DNA of 64,000 bases from Vidua macroura (taxonomy: Eukaryota > Chordata > Aves > Passeriformes > Viduidae): contig NC_071571.1 in assembly GCF_024509145.1 (NCBI RefSeq), positions 62,345,713 through 62,409,712 on the forward strand, read 5' to 3'. Of this stretch, positions 18,047-31,936 are shown one piece after another. Both the position numbers and the translations under genes were made by a program. The notes beneath the pieces were generated by a model. The model saw only the letters and a list, made by a program, of their open reading frames with translations. It was not told where the DNA came from and made no database searches. The stretch's first letter is position 1. Every line of letters starts with the position of its first letter.

Positions 18047-18689
18047 ATAAAAACCAACCTACAAACCCTAATGTGTTTTACCTGCCTATGAGAAAGATGA
18101 GTGATGAAGAGGTTACACGGACACCAGAGTTGCACATACAATAGCTACAAGTCCATGACCTGCTCAGCCAATTAATATCATACCTATATAAAAATTTACT
18201 AACCAGTTTTGGAGGAAGAAGAAGGGTGGGGGGTAATTTTAAATTTTATGCTCCTCAAGGAAAAACACACAGAAAACATTACAACCAAACCCTTAGCAAA
18301 ACTGCAGACAAGGCAGTTAATATTTGGTCTTGGGCAAAAGACTGGTTTCCTTTCCTTGGCTGCCCAGTTTTAGATGGGTATTTTACATCAAACACGTTAC
18401 AAGTTCAAAGTAGAAGACCTATGTTTTTTCACCTGTGACTGGTTTCAACTTAGACTTCAGCATTACTGTCAGGAAGTCAGTTTTTCCATGCTTGTGACTG
18501 TAAACAAAGATTGTATGGCACATTTCCAAAAGTGATAGAAGGTCAAGGACCAAATTGCAAGTGCAACAGACTGCGTCCAGAAACCAAAAGCATAACACTG
18601 AAGTGAGAATAACCACACATTCAAACCCTGGTTGATGCTCTCATCACTCAGCTGTTTGGGCAGTACAACAAATACATGAAAATACAACC

Positions 18690-18795
18690 TCATTTACCAT
18701 TTTTAAATACATATATCTATATAAATCCATAAATTTTGTATATGTATGTGTGTTTTCATATATACTTATACATACAATACACACCTATTGTAAGT
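18690..18795 (+). repeat. AT/TATA/TGTA-rich low-complexity tract
   Basis: The stretch is an irregular mix of ATATAT, TATGTATG and CATACA units, typical of degenerate microsatellite DNA. Confidence 0.6.
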
Positions 18796-21363
18796 GAAAT
18801 GTGTGTATCTGGCTGAAATGGTTAGGGAGAAGAGCCAGTAACATATTTTAATGTTAACATTGCCTCCCACTCACTTTCTAACAGTTACTTTTGACTCATT
18901 CAAGCCTCATTCCCATCTCTACTTGGTTTCATTTTACCTCATTTTATAAATGTAGAGTACAATAATATTAGACATTTCTAAGAAGAGTACTTCTCCTCAA
19001 ACCATAACATTGTTATTGATATTTTCATTGTAAAACATTACCGCTTCCAAGAATTGTTGCCAGAATTTATAACTTTATAACCATATATTTTTTTTCATCA
19101 GGTGTTGCTTTTCCTTCTCCTCAGGTTTGAACTCAAATTTGCTAATATTATAATTTCTTTTTTTTTTCACATCTGAACTTCTAAATATTACTTTAGTAGC
19201 ATAATTTACTACATAATTTACCCCCTTCTGCCCTTGTGTGAGGTTTATAACATTACCTAATTATTCACAAGTTTTGTATGCTTATTTTTATCTTCAGGCC
19301 CCCAAGCTGAAGTTCTGCAGATGAGTATTTACAACCACAACTGAAGCATGTAGAAATTGTCTTGTTAATACAACATAGTGCATCCCAAAGTGAATACTGT
19401 AAACAGGTGGAGACTGAACAAATGTCCACATTACTGAGGAACAATTTCACTGCTGATGTTTGTCACATTTAAATATTTGTGCCCAAAACTGTATAAAGGT
19501 TCTTCTAACTTAACTTGCTTGCAAGTTAAGTATAATATAGGTATAATTTAGGGCATTATTTGAGACACAGAAGTATCTGGAGGCATATTTCAGTTGACCT
19601 ATAAACCTTAATCTTTTGATTACCTTTACAAGTGTTTGTAACCCATCTCAACGGCTACTGTACTAAGCAACCAGTATTCATAACAGAATTGCAGCTTCCT
19701 GGCAGGGGCATGAGGAAAAAAAAAAATAAAAGCAAAGTACAGCAAAGCTTAGCAAAGAAGGTGAGAAGCCTAATTATTATCAGAAATGAAGACAGTCCAA
19801 GGAACAAACTGAAGGAAAACATGTTTATTCAAAAGCCCTAAAATTAGACCTGTTTAGACTCATGTAATAAGTTCTTGCTTCCATTCTACTGCCCTCAGTG
19901 TGACAGAAGCATATACTTCCCTGATCTTTGCTGGGAAAGACCCTTTCCTGAGTAAGGACTACAGATGTTATTCTGACTGAACAACATAAAACCCTCAAAT
20001 GCATGTTATTAATTTGTGAACTGGAGACATGTTTAACTGTATACAAATTGTGAAAAACTTTAAAGAGCTCTAAAAATAATTATGGTCAACAGGTTGAATA
20101 CTTCCTGGTCTTACATCCAACCCCAAGAAGTCATTCGAAAATGTCTCTGTACTCAATTACCATTTAAAAGTTGAGTCAGTCCCTCTGACTCCAACAACCA
20201 TTACAAGATTCAGCTTTGGAATATTTGATTTTGCTCATCATTAGCATCCCATCCTATGCTTTTCAGCATTTCAAAATATCTCAAAACAAAACCTGTCAGC
20301 AGTGAAACATGATCTATGAAAACAGATCTCCAAACTAGAAAATCTTGCTATTCATCAGATTTGGACCCAACAAACACTCCACTGGTATTTTTAAGTACTT
20401 AAAATGTTATATATTTAGAGATATTGTTAAATATATTTTAACTAACCTAATAGTTTACTGTTAAGTTTAACAATAAATGAAGTTGACACCCACCCATGCT
20501 ATCAGTCCATATATGTTTTATGGCTAACGAAGGCCGACTGTTCTCCAGTTTAGTAGAGAGGAATTCCTTCTGTAAACAGAAAGTCTTTCACTTCTGTGCA
20601 TGCCAAAATAATCTCCACCTGTAAGTTTACAGTTGCACTAACAAGGTCTATGGCCACTGCCAATGAACTTTCTCTGGATAAGCCTGAACAAGACTAAGGA
20701 TGAAATGAAAACAACATAAAACATAAAACATACACTATAAAACATCCTTTGCTTTATTCATTTCTAGTGTCAATGATTGTCTAATTGGCAGAAATCCTAA
20801 ACTACATCTTTCTGCCTTCTACCTACAGACGATCATCTCCATGAAAGCAGGGGTGGTTTTTTTCAGTAAACTACGCCTTCTTAATCTAACTATCTTCACC
20901 ACATTACCTAAATTAAAAAGCCACCTATTTCTGGATGTGGCTACTTCTCCAACAAAGCATACTCAATTAACCTGCTGCCTTTGCCCTCCTTAAATCAACA
21001 AAAAATTTCTTCAGGCTTGAATTAATTTGAATTTCACATATGGTACCAAAATATCTTGATATGTGTAATGAATGCTACAGCCTTTTCATTTATCCTGAGA
21101 GTGACTGCAAAGTTGCTGATGCACTGTTTGCAAACCCAATTTCTTTTGAGAGAAAAATATTACCTTTTTTCAACTTTTTTGGACATGAAAGGGCATTTGC
21201 CTGCAACACAAAAATATTTTCCAAACATTAAATTCTTGACAGAATTACCAATCAGACAGGAGACAGACTAATCTCAAAATGAGTAACAATGATACATTCT
21301 TTTCTTTTCTAGAATTACATTTTAAAGCACTTAAAACCCATAACCAGCCTAAACCAAAACAAC

Positions 21364-21383
21364 AAAAAAAAAAAAAAAAAAAA
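21364..21383 (+). repeat. A20 homopolymer in A/C-rich DNA
   Basis: A run of 20 A continues into CACCACAAAAAAACAAAAACAACC. No AATAAA and transcript-like body lies upstream. Confidence 0.85.
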
Positions 21384-24018
21384 CACCACAAAAAAACAAA
21401 AACAACCCATCCTGAAAAGAAAACAAAACCAAACCCCTGCTATTTTTAAGCAAACGGGGAGAATGAGAGACACATTTGCATTGCTGTTCCTGCACCAGGC
21501 CATCCTGCAGATCAGCTCTCAGCTGGACCATGGTCCCCTAACAACAATTCCTTTTGTTATGATAACCAAATTAAAATGAGTTCTTCTGTTACAGTCTGGC
21601 CATAAACTGCAATCACTAACTGTCAAACTTATATATACACACAGAGATGCATATGGCTCTAGGTACCACAGATTTTTACCTGTGCTGCTTCAGTGGCCTT
21701 TGCTTGACCAGTGATACCTTTTCAGCCCCAGAGGTATGACTGGTCTACTCCCCTGTCCCAGCTTCCCATGCTAGCAAAACGAAAACAAAGGTTTGCCTCA
21801 TAAAAAGAGTAGCAATACCACATATGCCCCTCTCCAGATGAGGAGAAGGATGTAATACTTAGTCCCCACTCAGGTTAAACCTGAGTGAGACATGCTGGTA
21901 AAAAAATTAAATGCAAAACCACAATGACTACCATTTTCTTTTCTTTTTTTCAAACTTAACAAAATTTCTGATTGAAAAGCAATTTTTGTTTCCCTGGATT
22001 ATGGTTGCATTTGGAAGGAAAACCATCCCCAAAACTAAGGAGTACTATCTGTATCATCCATGCTAATATGAAGTGAAGTAATTCCTTAGCTCCAGGTCAG
22101 TGGGGCTGGTAAGTACAGCTCAGTTAATAAAAAACTGTAGGTAACAAGGGCTCTGAGAAGCACAGTACTGTGACTCAAATGAACACAGACATCTGAATAT
22201 GTTTCTTCTTGGCCCATGTGCTGAAGATCTTAGCAAGAAATTAATTAGACATTGCTCTTTTGAAATGGACAGTCTCATGCAAAACTGCTCGAGGAAGAAG
22301 TTAGAGGTTTTGATTTCTCAGCCTGTAGAAAACTACAGTTCTCACTGAAAAAATTCTAACATGCATTAAAGAGAAAAAAGTGACAAATCCTAAGAAAAAT
22401 TTTCTTTTACAAAAGACATCTAAATTAGAAAAATAACCATCTCAACATCTCTTTGAAAAAAGGTAAAACAAGAAATAATCTGATGCATTTGTATAAATAC
22501 TTTTCCTCTAATCTTTATTTACAAACACTTCTATTCACAGATCACTGAGTTGTTACATCAGAGAACTAAGGCTGGTGGAGTGCGAATTCACCCACATTTC
22601 ATGTGTTCTGCTTCCTTTTAGATAAAGCTTTCTTCTGAATTTGCTGAGTTTTTAAGCACACCTGAGAAACAGTCATTGTTTTAATGTTTGAACTTTAAAA
22701 TTTTTGATCAAGTCCACACAGGCACTCAAGATTAACTGCAGTTTAATGCTGTCCACCTTTACAAATGTAGGGAAGGACATCTGTAAAACATGAGTATAAC
22801 TCAAGAAACACAAGTTTGCACAGCTACAAAAAAAAAAAGAGGCAACTAGAGCAAGAAAAGAAGTGATTGAGGTAAAGATGAAAATGTTTCAGGAAAACTT
22901 AAAGGACAATCATTCTCTGCTTGGAAAACAGAGCCAGAAGAACAGGGTGGAGAGATAAAAACACTGTATTGTTTGCATAACACTGTGAAATCCTTCCACA
23001 ACAGCATACTATTACAGTTTGCATATCTATGGTGCACACTATTTCTCAGAAACAGATATAACTTAATGATAAGCAAAAAAGGTGAAAATGGCTACATTTA
23101 GTTCTTCCACAAACGCATTAACTTTTTTTTTTTTTTTGAGAGTTGGCCAAAGTTCAAGGATATGGAAACATCCCAGCATGTTTAGTGCAAAGGGGGCTTG
23201 GTGGAAATGGAGCCCACTCACCTGCCGACTGTTTTCTTACCTTACCTAAACTGGAGATGAATTTGATCCCCTGTGTACAGTATCTGCAGAAAATACGCAC
23301 ATCTACAAGCTACATAGGTCATAAATTGCCATCTGACATTAACTTGTACCCATTTGTACATCATTTGGTAAGCATACCACATACTTCTTTACACCAGTTT
23401 CTACAGTAAATCCATTTAAACATCTCTTTTTCAAAATTAAAATTAATCAGTGGAAACTGTACATGGAAAAGAAGATGAAAAAGTGTTTGAATTAATCCTG
23501 CCTAAGAAAAGATTCGAGAAAGGGATACATGGATTCCTGCTGAATGCACAGCAGTACAACATTCAGCAGTAATTTAAATCTATATTATATTTAATAAAAT
23601 CACAGTGTGTTCTCTTGTCCTATTAAAACTGCATTCTACCTTACCAGGTCTGAATAATTTGTATAAAATTGATTGCTACAGTTCTTAGTAAGAGCTATAA
23701 TTGCATTCCTGGTATAACTTAAAATGGTAACCTTATCTTAATTAGTAGCATGCTACAGAAATGCTTCTGAAAGCTGTGGAGGATTAACCTGCATTTTTAA
23801 ACTGAAGCCTTGGGGTTGGGTTTTTTGTAGTGTTTTGTTGGTTTTTTTTCCTAATTTCATCTCCAACACAGCAACTACGGCTAATTTATTGTAAACAAAA
23901 AAGAGCAGGGGCTGGGACAAGGGACCACTGCCCTTTGAAGACCTGGGGGAAAACTTCACACAGCCCAACCCCAGCACACACGCAGAGGAAAAGATTCTGA
24001 TCAATTACAGAATAAATT

Positions 24019-24052
24019 AAAACAAAAACAAACAAACAAACAAACAAAAAAC
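24019..24052 (+). repeat. (AAAC)n microsatellite
   Basis: AAACAAACAAACAAAC units are flanked by longer A runs. Confidence 0.85.
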
Positions 24053-26089
24053 CCACAAAAATGTAAACCAATGCCAAAAAAACCCGGCTTAAACACACCA
24101 CCATCTCAAAATAAAATCAACCCAAAAAATTCACATGAGCAATGTGCTGCAGACACCCATCAACAGGGTCTCTCATGACCCTACCAAAAGTAACTCCAAA
24201 GCTGCAAGTACAACTGCCTGCCCAGCCCATCAGCCACCCAGATGCCGTCCAGCTGATATGATTTCTGGAAACCTACACTTCACAATATGGCAAAGGAATA
24301 TCACTGCTTTGTCAGAGTCAGAAAAATTAATACTAGTAAAATTTGGTGGCATGTGACTAAAATTCCTTTATGCAAATGCTGTTATTCTACTCTGGCCTGA
24401 ACTTGGGGGGAATTTTATTTTATTTGTTGACTTTCTTGCTACATTTAAGCATATCCATATTGCTGTTCTGTGGAAAAGTGATACATCTTTCTAGCTTAAT
24501 AAATAGTAATCAGGTTTATTTAGAAAGCAACTCATCAAGCAGCAGCTGTATAAGGCATCTACTCACAGGAGGCAGTGCTGGAACTGCAGTCTGCAATTGA
24601 TCCAAATGCTTCCAAATTTTGTAATATATTTTACCACTGTTTGTGCTACAGTTCTGCTCAGCAATAATTTTATAAGTCCCATCTTAATCCGCAAAAATAA
24701 CAAAACCAAACAAAACAATGCCCATTCCTTACTAATAATTTCCTTGGACTTCCATGCTATCGTTCATGTACCACAGTATAACTACAGTGAGCCACCAAGT
24801 AGTAAAGGCCAGGATCAAGGTTCCAATAAATTACTTTCTGTAACTGTATCTTTTCCAAATTAACTTATATTCCCAACTTTTCAGTGGCAAGGAAACATCC
24901 AGCTTTTCAGCCCGATTCACTAGTCATATCCCAGGCCCTGTAGGGCACAGACTGCCCTGAAGGCTTCTGTGTGCACCTATCTGTATGAACACAGCATGAT
25001 GGGATTCTCCATGCTATGCTGGAGCTCCACTGAGCCAGTTACGGATAGAGAAGCAATAAGGTGGTGTTTCAGAATTGCTACAGTGAATCTACTTAAAAAT
25101 GAGCACATGCAACATGGCACACATCCATATGTATGTGGGCATCCCTGAACACATCCCTGCATTGTCCCCTGACATTTCACTTTTCACATGCATGTAAAAT
25201 GATTACACTCTGCCAGAAATGGCAAGACCATTCTCAGATCTGTAGCATTTTCCTCACTGAAGCAATATGCCTCTGTAAGGTGAAACATGCATGCATTCTT
25301 TCTTCCAAAGAGAATATCCATGAAGCAAGAATCTGCACTACTTTATTGTTCAGTATAGCCAACAGATGCCTACAGATTTTTTACTTAATTACTAAGGAGT
25401 TAGCTTTTTGAAATGAGACTGATTCACATCTCAGCCTTTTCTTAAACTTTTATTGATGATATGGAGTGGAAAGAGAAGAACTGAATTAAAATCATCTCTT
25501 ATCCAAGACTGCCTGCTTACTGTTTCTGCTTATGGCAATGCACGAGCAGAGCAATCAGCTTTGCCTCTGGTGTGAACCCAGCCAGTCTGTTAGCTAGTCC
25601 TTATAAATCCATCCATCACTTCTATGAAAGTCACTGCCTTCCTTTTTCCAAAGATAATGTATGTTATTGGGATTATACCACTGCATGCAAAGTCATTAAA
25701 GAAAGATAAACCACAATTTATGACTGAGTGTGTGGACAGCAGGGCATTATTTTAACCATAAAATCACAATCTGCAAGGAGAGTGGCCAAACCAGAAGACC
25801 CATTAAAGACTTATAATTAGCATCAATCAATATGACACTACTGTTGACATCTTTATTACTTTAAATACACTAATCAAATACTTCTGCATTCAGATAGAAA
25901 GATTGATAGGCAGACAGGCAGAGAGAACATCCCTACAGAGAGCAATTTTAAATTATCTATTCAAAAGGTAACAAAAAATAAGCACACCAGGATAATCACA
26001 TGGAAATGCAGTGCACTGAATGAAACAATTTTCAGCTAGGATACTGGATGGCCAAGCTTGCATATGAGATACATCAAATCTGCCCTGTA

Positions 26090-26420
26090 AAATGCATACA
26101 TGTATGCCTTAGCCATGCAGGCAGCTACTGTCTCCCCGAAACCGAGACAACACAATTGCCACAGACATGCCCGGATGTAGGGTATTTTGCATTAGAAAAA
26201 TAAATAGAGCGCTGGTCCTCACAGCACCACTCCATTTTTTATCTCTACTTCTTCACAGACAGGAAGTCAGACAGAAGAATATAATGATATTATTTGCATA
26301 CCCACCACTGTGACTGTCAATATTATCTAATTGCATCCACATGCAATTTCCTACCACACAGACACTAAAACATTGTTACTGCTACTGCTAATACAAACAT
26401 TTCAGTACTAAGGAACTTCT
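26090..26420. promoter_or_regulatory. candidate conserved noncoding block with octamer
   Basis: The block is free of simple repeats and contains a perfect POU octamer ATTTGCAT at 26292-26299, a nearby TGACTGTCAA (MEIS/TGIF-like on the other strand) and several TAAT cores. The regulatory role is inferred from motifs alone, which occur by chance at this density. Confidence 0.2.
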
Positions 26421-26833
26421 CAGGCTCCATGTTCTTATACCTTACTAAATACCTTTTTGAGGAGCAGCTCTTTTTTCCATAAGACATTGGCTTTGACATT
26501 CAAGAAAGGAAAATTGAACAAGTATCAAGGAGGAATCAAATAAATGCATGCCAGCTCTTTTCAGAAAATATGTTTTGGAAGGAATCAAATTATGGTGTTC
26601 CCAACATCAGATAAGGTTTTAAGAATCCCTGCTTGTTTTCTATTTTTCTATTATTCAAGTGGGGATAATATTACTTTCTAAAGAAAAAAAAAGCAACAAT
26701 TGTGTATTTATTTAGATCACATTTGGTTGTAAGTAATAGCTTATTATAATATGGAAGCTCATTTTGGAAAGACATGCATGGTTTTCTGTCCTCTAGAAAT
26801 TAAGTTGAAATAAGCACTGCTTTTGCTTATTAA

Positions 26834-26912
26834 GAAAAAAACAAAACAAAACAACAAAACCAAACCAAACTAACAACACACAAAAAAAAAAAACAAAAAC
26901 AAAAATAAAACC
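26834..26912 (+). repeat. A/C-rich (AAAAC)n tract
   Basis: Irregular ACAAAACAAAAC units are interrupted by CTAACAACACAC and followed by A12 and AAAAAC units. It is low-complexity. Confidence 0.8.
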
Positions 26913-27599
26913 CTCAAATGAGCAAACCTCAGATTACTCTACACGTAACATGAGAGGCTTTATGCTGTGCTTAATCTAGTTAGCACCTTTTATTTTTGGA
27001 GAGGCCAGTGGCAGCCTGCAGATCATCTCACACATACAATGAGCATGTGGATCAGCAAACCTCTGTAAAAACCACTGGAAAATGGCAACACCTCTTCCCT
27101 AACAGGCTGAACTGCCTGGAGGGCTGAGCCACACAGCATCCCTGAGCCATCCAGCCTCCAAAGACCTGGAAGGCGTCTTCAGTCAGTGATTTCACTCATC
27201 CTTCTCAGCTCTATAGCAGGGAAGTGAACTCTCACATACTATGTGAAACCCTTACAGAGCACTAAGTAATGAGAAAAATGCAGTAATTTGTCTATTGAAA
27301 ATCCAATTAGTTTAAGCCAATATTTATCAGATCACTCTCCTTAAAACATTTTACTTCAATTTTAAATGAGTTACACTAATTTGGATTGGACCATCCTTCT
27401 CTAATGAAACTGCCAAGCCTTTCAGATGCTTTAATTCATTTCCAAACACAGTGAAGCCCCATAAAACAAGCAGAAAGAGACTGCTAAATGTATGTGGGGT
27501 TGCAGTGCATTAAAACAAACTAATGTATTGAGTGACAAAACATAATGAATGCTTTTACAGGGGGAGGAACTGAGACTGAGGTCTGAAGGGACACAATGC

Positions 27600-28030
27600 A
27601 AAGCGGGCAGCCAGCCATGTGTCTACTAGGACCTCCTTTGCATCCCGCTGGAAAAGCAGCTTCTGCATCAGAGGTCTGCCCAGCTCCCCACCGTCCACTT
27701 GAGACATTCCCGGCTGCCGCCGTTTACCGACTCAGTGGGAACGCACAACCCCTAATCCGAGCAGAGGATTGTGAAAGAGCCTCCGATTATTTGTTTAACC
27801 ATCACGACCTTATCATTTGTGGCGAACAGCACAAAGGAACAGGTAGCCACAGAAGAAGGTCCAGCGGCAGAGGCGGCCGTGCCGCATGCAGCGGGCAGCA
27901 GGCAGAGCCGTGCGCGGGGAAATGACAGCCCCGTCAGGGCGCTGCCGCTTCCTGCGCCCCGCTCCCGGCCTCTGCCAAAACCAAAACAATACCTCCATCT
28001 GAGCAAACATCCTTACTCGCAAAGGGGAAG
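27600..28030. promoter_or_regulatory. small CpG-rich island
   Basis: CpG dinucleotides cluster here (GCCGCCGTTTACCGAC near 27715, GAGGCGGCCGTGCCGC near 27868, GTGCGCGGGG near 27910, GGGCGCTGCCGC near 27935), in sharp contrast to the AT-rich flanks. Open frames on both strands reach about 115 codons but resemble nothing known. It could be an unannotated promoter or first exon, an enhancer, or a decayed GC-rich transposon. Confidence 0.35.
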
Positions 28031-29412
28031 GGTACGACTCACAGAGGCATTGTTCGCAAATATCCAGCTCGCTCAGCATCCAAAAGGGTTTTTCCAGATA
28101 CATTTACATAATAAATAATATAAGCACCAGGTATTACATGTTTACCAGAGTGCTCAGCACTGCACACCGCTGTGTATCCAGGTTCTCCAAACTGATTTTT
28201 GTGAGCCTTAGGCTTGTTTTGGACAATCATCTATGAACAAAAACTTTGAAAATCCTTCCCTTTTGAGAGTGGGGCCCATAAAACCAGGTGAGAGGCACTG
28301 GGACTGAGGGAAAAGGGAACCTGTGAAGGTATGGGCAGATGCTATGGTGGAACAGAAGATACCAAAAGGAAAGATGACTATGTGGAGAGTAGGTGAAGAT
28401 GAGAGAAAAAAGAGATAGAGCAGTGTCAGAAAACAGAATGAGGAATATCTGGGATCCTATAACACTTTCATTAGTTACATATTACTTTTCTACTTGTGTT
28501 TGCATTTATGTTCCTTGAGCATACATCAGCAGTTTTGCAGATATAAGTTTGCCATTGCCACAAGGCATACATACTACATTTTCTTCATCTTTTGTGTTAC
28601 CCTACAAAGCCCAGGAACAATCTTTCCATAACAAATATACAGTTTCCAGCAGCATCTGGATTAAATTCTTCACCTTATCCACTCTTCCTTTTCACCTGAG
28701 GTCACTGAATGCCCTTTATCCATGAATCCTACATTTTTTATCTCCTCACAGGAGGTTTTAGGATGCTTGTAAGTACAAGGTGGTAGCATAAGAGGTGGCA
28801 GCATTCATGTGATGTGCTTATGTGTGTGCTTTCTAGTGGGTTTTGAGTGTTAACCTGAAAACCAGGAAAACATATAGAAAAAATTATTTCCTGCATGACA
28901 CCCTCTTTCTTCCTCTCTCACAGTTCACTTCCACCCCCCATGCCCCTCCACATTGCAATGCACATCACTGCTGTCAGAGCAGCATGAAAATGTATGCAGG
29001 TACAACACCGGCCTTTTACAACTGCCTGAGCCAAAGGTATTAATCATCAACTGGGATTTGAAAATCATAACCAGGAGACAGCAGTCGCGACAGCTCTGCA
29101 GCATAATGACAAAATATGCAGAGCAACGTGGAAGAGGAGAACACACTCTGTGTCTTTTAGTCTCTGTGCAATTGAGAGGTATGTTAATAAGCATGTTCAT
29201 TTGAATGGCTTTTATTGTAACAATAATTTTCTTGCTCTACTGGATTTTTTTTAGTATATTCCTTAGAGTAATAACATTAATCAAGGTACTTCTACATGGC
29301 ATTGTCAAAGAAAAAGCATATCCTGAGTGAGTCTGCCTACCATAGAACCATTAGTGAATTAGGATTTATCGTGGGCCATGAGATCACATATTCCCCACAC
29401 AGGCAACATGTC

Positions 29413-29436
29413 CACACACACACACACACACACACA
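29413..29436 (+). repeat. (CA)12 microsatellite
   Basis: Twelve uninterrupted CA units are followed by TATTTTTTAATAAA. Confidence 0.9.
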
Positions 29437-29899
29437 TATTTTTTAATAAATTATCAGATAGCATAGGCATGGTGGAGGAGAATAACTACTTCTTTAACTT
29501 AAGGATTTATGCCAACATTTCATGCAATCAGTTCAATAATAGGACTCTCCATAAGATAACATTCCTTTAAATAATACATGTGCTAAAAAGATTATATTTA
29601 AATGAAAATGCAAGAGCTGGATTTTTTGTCACTTTGTGTGACAGCAGCAAAGGTAAAATTTTTAGTAGGGCTTCTTTTGAGGTGGTGTGTGTGAAAGAGC
29701 ATGTGGTGAGCTTTCACCTGAAATGCAGGTACAAGACCTTGAGAAATGGTATCAACATCCCTACCATATGCACCACCAGCACTCTTTGGCCAACAACAAT
29801 TTCATAGTGTCTATACACCCCCACACATAAGCACATGCTTGCAACTTCTGAAGTTGGGATGGAATAAGTTACATAAGAAAAGCTGACCTTTGGAAACAC

Positions 29900-30200
29900 A
29901 ATGCACAGCTCCCAGCACACAAGCCCTGAAGGCCAGTGCTGTTCTGAGCCCACCAGCCAGAGCCCCGGGAGGCTGACGGGTGCTCACCCCAGCCGCTGCC
30001 TGTGCCTCACTGGGGAGACTGCTGGAGGAGTGACCTGGGACAATTCAGCGCTCTGGCAGCCTCGCCCTGTCCTTGCGTTACCCCTTAGGCTTGCCAGCAA
30101 TGATGACAGCTTTGCTCCCTTTGAACTGTCTGACTGAGCACGAGGGCTGACTTCAGCTGGCTCCTGTGCAAGGCAGAGTGCGCCGTGCCTGCACCACAAA
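29900..30200. other. GC-rich patch of unknown nature
   Basis: About 300 bp are clearly more GC-rich than the flanks, with overlapping 70-80 codon open frames on both strands and no recognisable protein. It could be an exon of an unseen transcript, a decayed LTR or a regulatory island. Confidence 0.3.
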
Positions 30201-31856
30201 AATCTGTGGGAGCTCAGCTATTGAATCCAAGGGCTGCAGCACCAAGTCCCTTGGAGTGGCTCCTTGTATAACCAACTTGAGAAACAGTCTGTGGTTTCCT
30301 TTAAGAGCCATTAGAGAGTGTTACATAGTTTTATGTCTAGAACTGAAAATGCTGGTATCTAATACAAACCCAAAACTTAATCACAGAATACATTTGATAT
30401 TTATCTGTGGCTAAAACTTGCTCAATTAAACTCTTCCAACAAACATGACAAATATTATGAGGCACAATAACACTCAGCTGAGGACAGCATATATGCCACC
30501 AAGCAGAGCAAAACATACATCTTAAAAGTTAACAGCCTCTTCAGATATGCAAATACCTTAATTCCATGTGGTTGTCCAAACAGTTGTTGCAACACAAGCT
30601 CTTTTATGAGTTATTTCATACTTACAAGGGTCACTGCTTACTGATTTAAAGACAGAGTCCACACCTTTTTTCTTCTTCCTAATTTCTATTTTGTTCCAGC
30701 TCTGCTTATTCTAGTCTGTTGCACTTGGCATTAGGAGCTGTGACAATTGTTTCTCATACAAACTGCAGCTCACACATTTGCAGTTCTCTTCCCTATATAA
30801 TACCCTTACAGCTACCTTGGAAAAAAAGAAAATGTAGCTTATTGGTTGAATGTCACTCGTTCCAACACCATCACTGCAGGATAAAAATAAAAACCCCAAA
30901 CGCTAGATGTCTTCATTTTAGCATCTGGAAAACATGTGCATTAGGAAGTTTAAACATATTCCAGAAATGATAAACAAACACTGCCAAGTTCTTTCACTGG
31001 CCTACAGTAAAAGCCAGCACAGAGGAAAAATATCCCATGCTTTAAATCCCAACTATCCCATGTAACTCAGGCTTTGAATATTTAATAGTAAGCAAAACTT
31101 ATCTCTAAATCTATACCTTTGCACAATAACAAATTTCAGTTACTTATTGCTAATAAAAATATATCCCATTTGTCATATTTATTTATAAAATACCAATTAC
31201 ATTACAAAAGCCTGAAGCTTAAAACTGAAGCTGCTCATGATGCTTATGAAACTGAGGGCTAAATGTGCTCCAAAGCAATGGGATAGCTTGCCAAACTCTG
31301 CCGGCCACTCTGCCCCTCCCTACTTGGAAAAAGGCTTTGTGGGGGAAAAAGGCTGTAGCTCTGCCTAGAGATATGTTCCAAGGGATTGATAAGGTTTGGG
31401 ATTTGTTTTTCTTTTTTAAAATGCTGTTTTAAACTTATTTTTTTTCTTCATCTGTGGGCAGTTTGTTGGAACTGTTCAGTTTGTTGGTTTCTATCTCCTG
31501 CCTAAAACAATAAAACTGTAATTTCTTGAAATTCTTCTTGAGTAACTAGAACAGCCAACAAGAAAAGCTTTTCCTATCTCTCTGTTAAAAACAGAGGTGG
31601 TATGCTGTTGTGGTTGGGCTTTCTAAATTGTCATTTTATTTTTTTTCTATTGTTGTGTTAAAGATGCAATGCCTGATTAGTGCAGGAAGAACTTATGTTA
31701 CATGCTGCTAAATCCACTGAAGCAAGAGCTTTCCAGCAGTGATGACATAGTTATATCATAGTTATGTTATGATATAGTTATGTTTCTTATCTGCTGGTTG
31801 CTCCATTTCTGTGTATACAGCACCATATGAACTATTAAAAGCTCTGTACATTTTAT

Positions 31857-31936
31857 TATATGCACGTTGCCATGATATTTACATTCTACATGAAATTACA
31901 TGCACAGTGCCATGATATTTACATTCTGCATGAAAA
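31857..31936 (+). repeat. 40-bp tandem duplication
   Basis: Two copies (31857-31896 and 31897-31936) share GCCATGATATTTACATTCT and flanking bases with few mismatches, at an exact period of 40. Confidence 0.85.

Larger units (their letters stand above)
18047..27599. other. gene-free interval
   Basis: No exon, RNA gene or clear transposon is recognisable. Open frames are short, on both strands and unremarkable. Simple repeats are listed separately. T15 occurs at 23123-23137. Confidence 0.5.
28031..31856. other. gene-free interval
   Basis: No exon or RNA gene is recognisable. The interval holds a CA microsatellite, a GC-rich patch at 29900-30200 and a short imperfect ATAGTTAT repeat at 31746-31782. 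Confidence 0.5.
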
